DNA from: Hymenobacter gelipurpurascens
Lineage (GTDB): Bacteria > Bacteroidota > Bacteroidia > Cytophagales > Hymenobacteraceae
Assembly (NCBI RefSeq): GCF_900187375.1
Contig: NZ_FYEW01000001.1
Span: 1,984,001-2,048,000, forward strand
Length of the DNA: 64,000 nt
Direction: 5' to 3'
The stretch's first letter is position 1; every line of letters begins with the position of its first letter. A model generated the notes under the pieces. That model did not search any database and was not told where the DNA came from. It saw nothing but the letters and a program-made list of their open reading frames with translations. Both the position numbers and the translations under genes were made by a program. This document shows, piece by piece, positions 62,465-64,000 of this stretch.

Positions 62465-64000
62465 TTAGGCGCGCGGCTTAACCTTGGGTTTCACGGCTGC
62501 CGCCGGTTTCCCGGTAGCAGCCGTTTTGGGCTTAGCGGCCGGTGCTACGGGCTTAGGTACCACCGTCGGCTCTCCGTAAGCACTGATGGCTTCGGCCTGC
62601 ACGCGGCGGCCTTCTGCCAGCGTAGCCATGCCTGTGGGCGCCAGAGCCGGAACCGGCACAATAGGCAGCCCACCAATGGGTTCCATCTGCAGTATTACCA
62701 TCGTACCACGCCTTACAGCACTGCCAGCCGCCACCGATTGAGTTTTGACCCGGCCGGTACCCAGCGTACGCACCCGTAGGCCACGGTTTTCGAGCAGGAA
62801 CAGCGCGTCCCGCAGCGTCATACCAGCTACGTTCGGTACACGACCGGGGCGCACGGCCATGGGGCGCAGGCTTAATTTCTGAGAGTTGGAATCGGAAGAA
62901 GTGCGCACCCAATCGTCGGCGCTCGTGGCGCCTTCGTGGCCTACACCCAGCTGGCCGAATACCATAGCCAGTTCCTCCTGCATCCCTACCTGCACAAACG
63001 GCACGCGCGACTTCGAGGAAGGAGCGCGGGCCAATAGCGGCCGTAGGCTGGCTGCATCGCGGGCCATGGCTTTATCGGCCACCTCGCGGAAAACCGGCGC
63101 AGCTACTTCTGCGCCCGACCAACCACGGCGCTTAGGCGAATCGACTACCACAATGCAGCTGTACTTGGGGTCCTCGGCAGGGAAATAGCCGCAGAAGCTG
63201 GTGGAATACATGCGCGTGTAGGCGCCATTCTTGAACTTCCAGGCAGTGCCGGTTTTGCCGGCAATACCGTAGTCGTTGCTGCGGATGCCGCGGGCAGTGC
63301 CTTCGCTCACCACGCCTTCCATCATGGCCTTTACCTTCTCCAGCGTTTCATCGGAGCAGATTTTGGGGTTCAGCACCACGGGCTCATACCGCTCCAGCAC
63401 CTTATCGGCCTGCTTTACCTCCTTCACAATCATGGGCTGCACCTTCACCCCGCCGTTGGCCACGGCATTATAGAAGGCCAAAGTTTGCAAGGGCGCCAGC
63501 TTCAGCTCGTAGCCGATGCACATAGTAGTGAGCGAGGTGCGGCTCCAGCTCCGGTCATGCGGGTCTTTCACATATGGCCGAGCTTCGCCAGCCATCTGGA
63601 AGCCCAGCGGCTTGTCCAGACCGAAGCGCTTGAGGTAATCGGTGTACTTATCGGGGTTCTTGCTGAACTGCCGGTCCACGAGCACGGCCACGCCAATGTT
63701 CGAGGACTTTTCAAACACCTGCTTGATGGTAATCCAGCCGTTGGCGTGCGTATCGGTTTTTACGGCCCCCCCAATGCGCATAGCGCCGGTGTTGCCCGTA
63801 TTCACGGAGTCCTCCAGCGTCAAATCGGGGTTTTCCTCCAGCACCGCCATCAGCGAGGCGAGCTTGAAGGTGGAGCCTGGCTCGGTGCGGCCCTGGTCGG
63901 CAATGGCGTAGTTGTAGTCCTCACGGTACACACCGTCCGCCGACTTGCCCAAGTTGGCTACGGCTTTAAGCTCGCCGGTTTTTACCTCCATCAGAATCAC
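62465..64000 (-). CDS. ftsI: Division transpeptidase FtsI-like PBP with PASTA tail, 5' partial
   Basis: The C-terminal ~511 residues of a class B penicillin-binding protein; the start is beyond the window. Active-site Ser in EPGSTFKLASL (~SxxK), KSSNIGVAVL (SxN) and AGKTGTAWKF (KTG). After the transpeptidase there is one PASTA domain (RVPNVAGMTLRDALFLLENRGL) and a Pro/Ala/Lys-rich tail ending AVKPKVKPRA. PASTA on this protein is usual in Bacteroidetes but not in Proteobacteria. It crosslinks septal peptidoglycan with FtsW, and is the first visible gene of the dcw cluster. Confidence 0.93.
   Translation of the reverse strand: MILMEVKTGELKAVANLGKSADGVYREDYNYAIADQGRTEPGSTFKLASLMAVLEENPDLTLEDSVNTGNTGAMRIGGAVKTDTHANGWITIKQVFEKSSNIGVAVLVDRQFSKNPDKYTDYLKRFGLDKPLGFQMAGEARPYVKDPHDRSWSRTSLTTMCIGYELKLAPLQTLAFYNAVANGGVKVQPMIVKEVKQADKVLERYEPVVLNPKICSDETLEKVKAMMEGVVSEGTARGIRSNDYGIAGKTGTAWKFKNGAYTRMYSTSFCGYFPAEDPKYSCIVVVDSPKRRGWSGAEVAAPVFREVADKAMARDAASLRPLLARAPSSKSRVPFVQVGMQEELAMVFGQLGVGHEGATSADDWVRTSSDSNSQKLSLRPMAVRPGRVPNVAGMTLRDALFLLENRGLRVRTLGTGRVKTQSVAAGSAVRRGTMVILQMEPIGGLPIVPVPALAPTGMATLAEGRRVQAEAISAYGEPTVVPKPVAPAAKPKTAATGKPAAAVKPKVKPRA

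Overview
This 64 kb window looks like chromosome of an aerobic, G+C-rich Bacteroidetes, most likely Cytophagales/Hymenobacteraceae and close to Hymenobacter. The reasons are Bacteroidetes-type promoters (TAnnTTTG at -7) with few Shine-Dalgarno sequences, two kinds of type IX secretion C-terminal domain, TonB-dependent receptors, a type B succinate dehydrogenase and a PASTA-bearing division transpeptidase in the dcw cluster. All assignments are by reading; no search was run. No rRNA, tRNA, CRISPR, prophage or transposase was seen.

Layout. 0-6.4 kb is a signalling locus: a cyclic-nucleotide-binding protein (cut by the left edge) converges on an operon for a 7TM sensor kinase, a single-domain response regulator and a receiver-class III nucleotidyl cyclase, and a second, closely related sensor kinase is divergent from it. 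6.4-18 kb holds small secreted, disordered or stress-type proteins (lysine-rich protein, fasciclin, GNAT, UspA), a TonB receptor, an ExbD-like membrane protein, an alpha/beta hydrolase and a LytS/LytTR two-component pair. 18-30 kb has a type IX-secreted subtilase, aspartase, umuDC with a candidate SOS operator, a TonB receptor next to nadR, and an EamA exporter. At 30.0-30.7 kb lies one strikingly AT-rich gene of unknown function. 30.7-42.5 kb is mostly housekeeping: aconitase, a TlpA-like lipoprotein, a polyprenyl synthase, folK and fabD, with small conserved proteins between them. A large CHU_C-tailed secreted protein (42.5-45.4 kb) is followed by sdhCAB (45.7-49.3 kb) and an FMN reductase. 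From 50.4 kb to the right edge the minus strand carries the division/cell-wall cluster, transcribed ftsI-murE-mraY-murD-ftsW-murG-murC-ftsQ-ftsA-ftsZ.

Window-wide signal. A short asymmetric motif, TGGCCTA/TAGGCCA (often within AGTGGCCTAG), recurs in genes, at stop codons and between genes far above chance. Several inverted-repeat intergenic elements are also present. One exactly fills the gap between uspA and a TonB receptor, and others sit inside the sdhA-sdhB and ftsA-ftsZ junctions.
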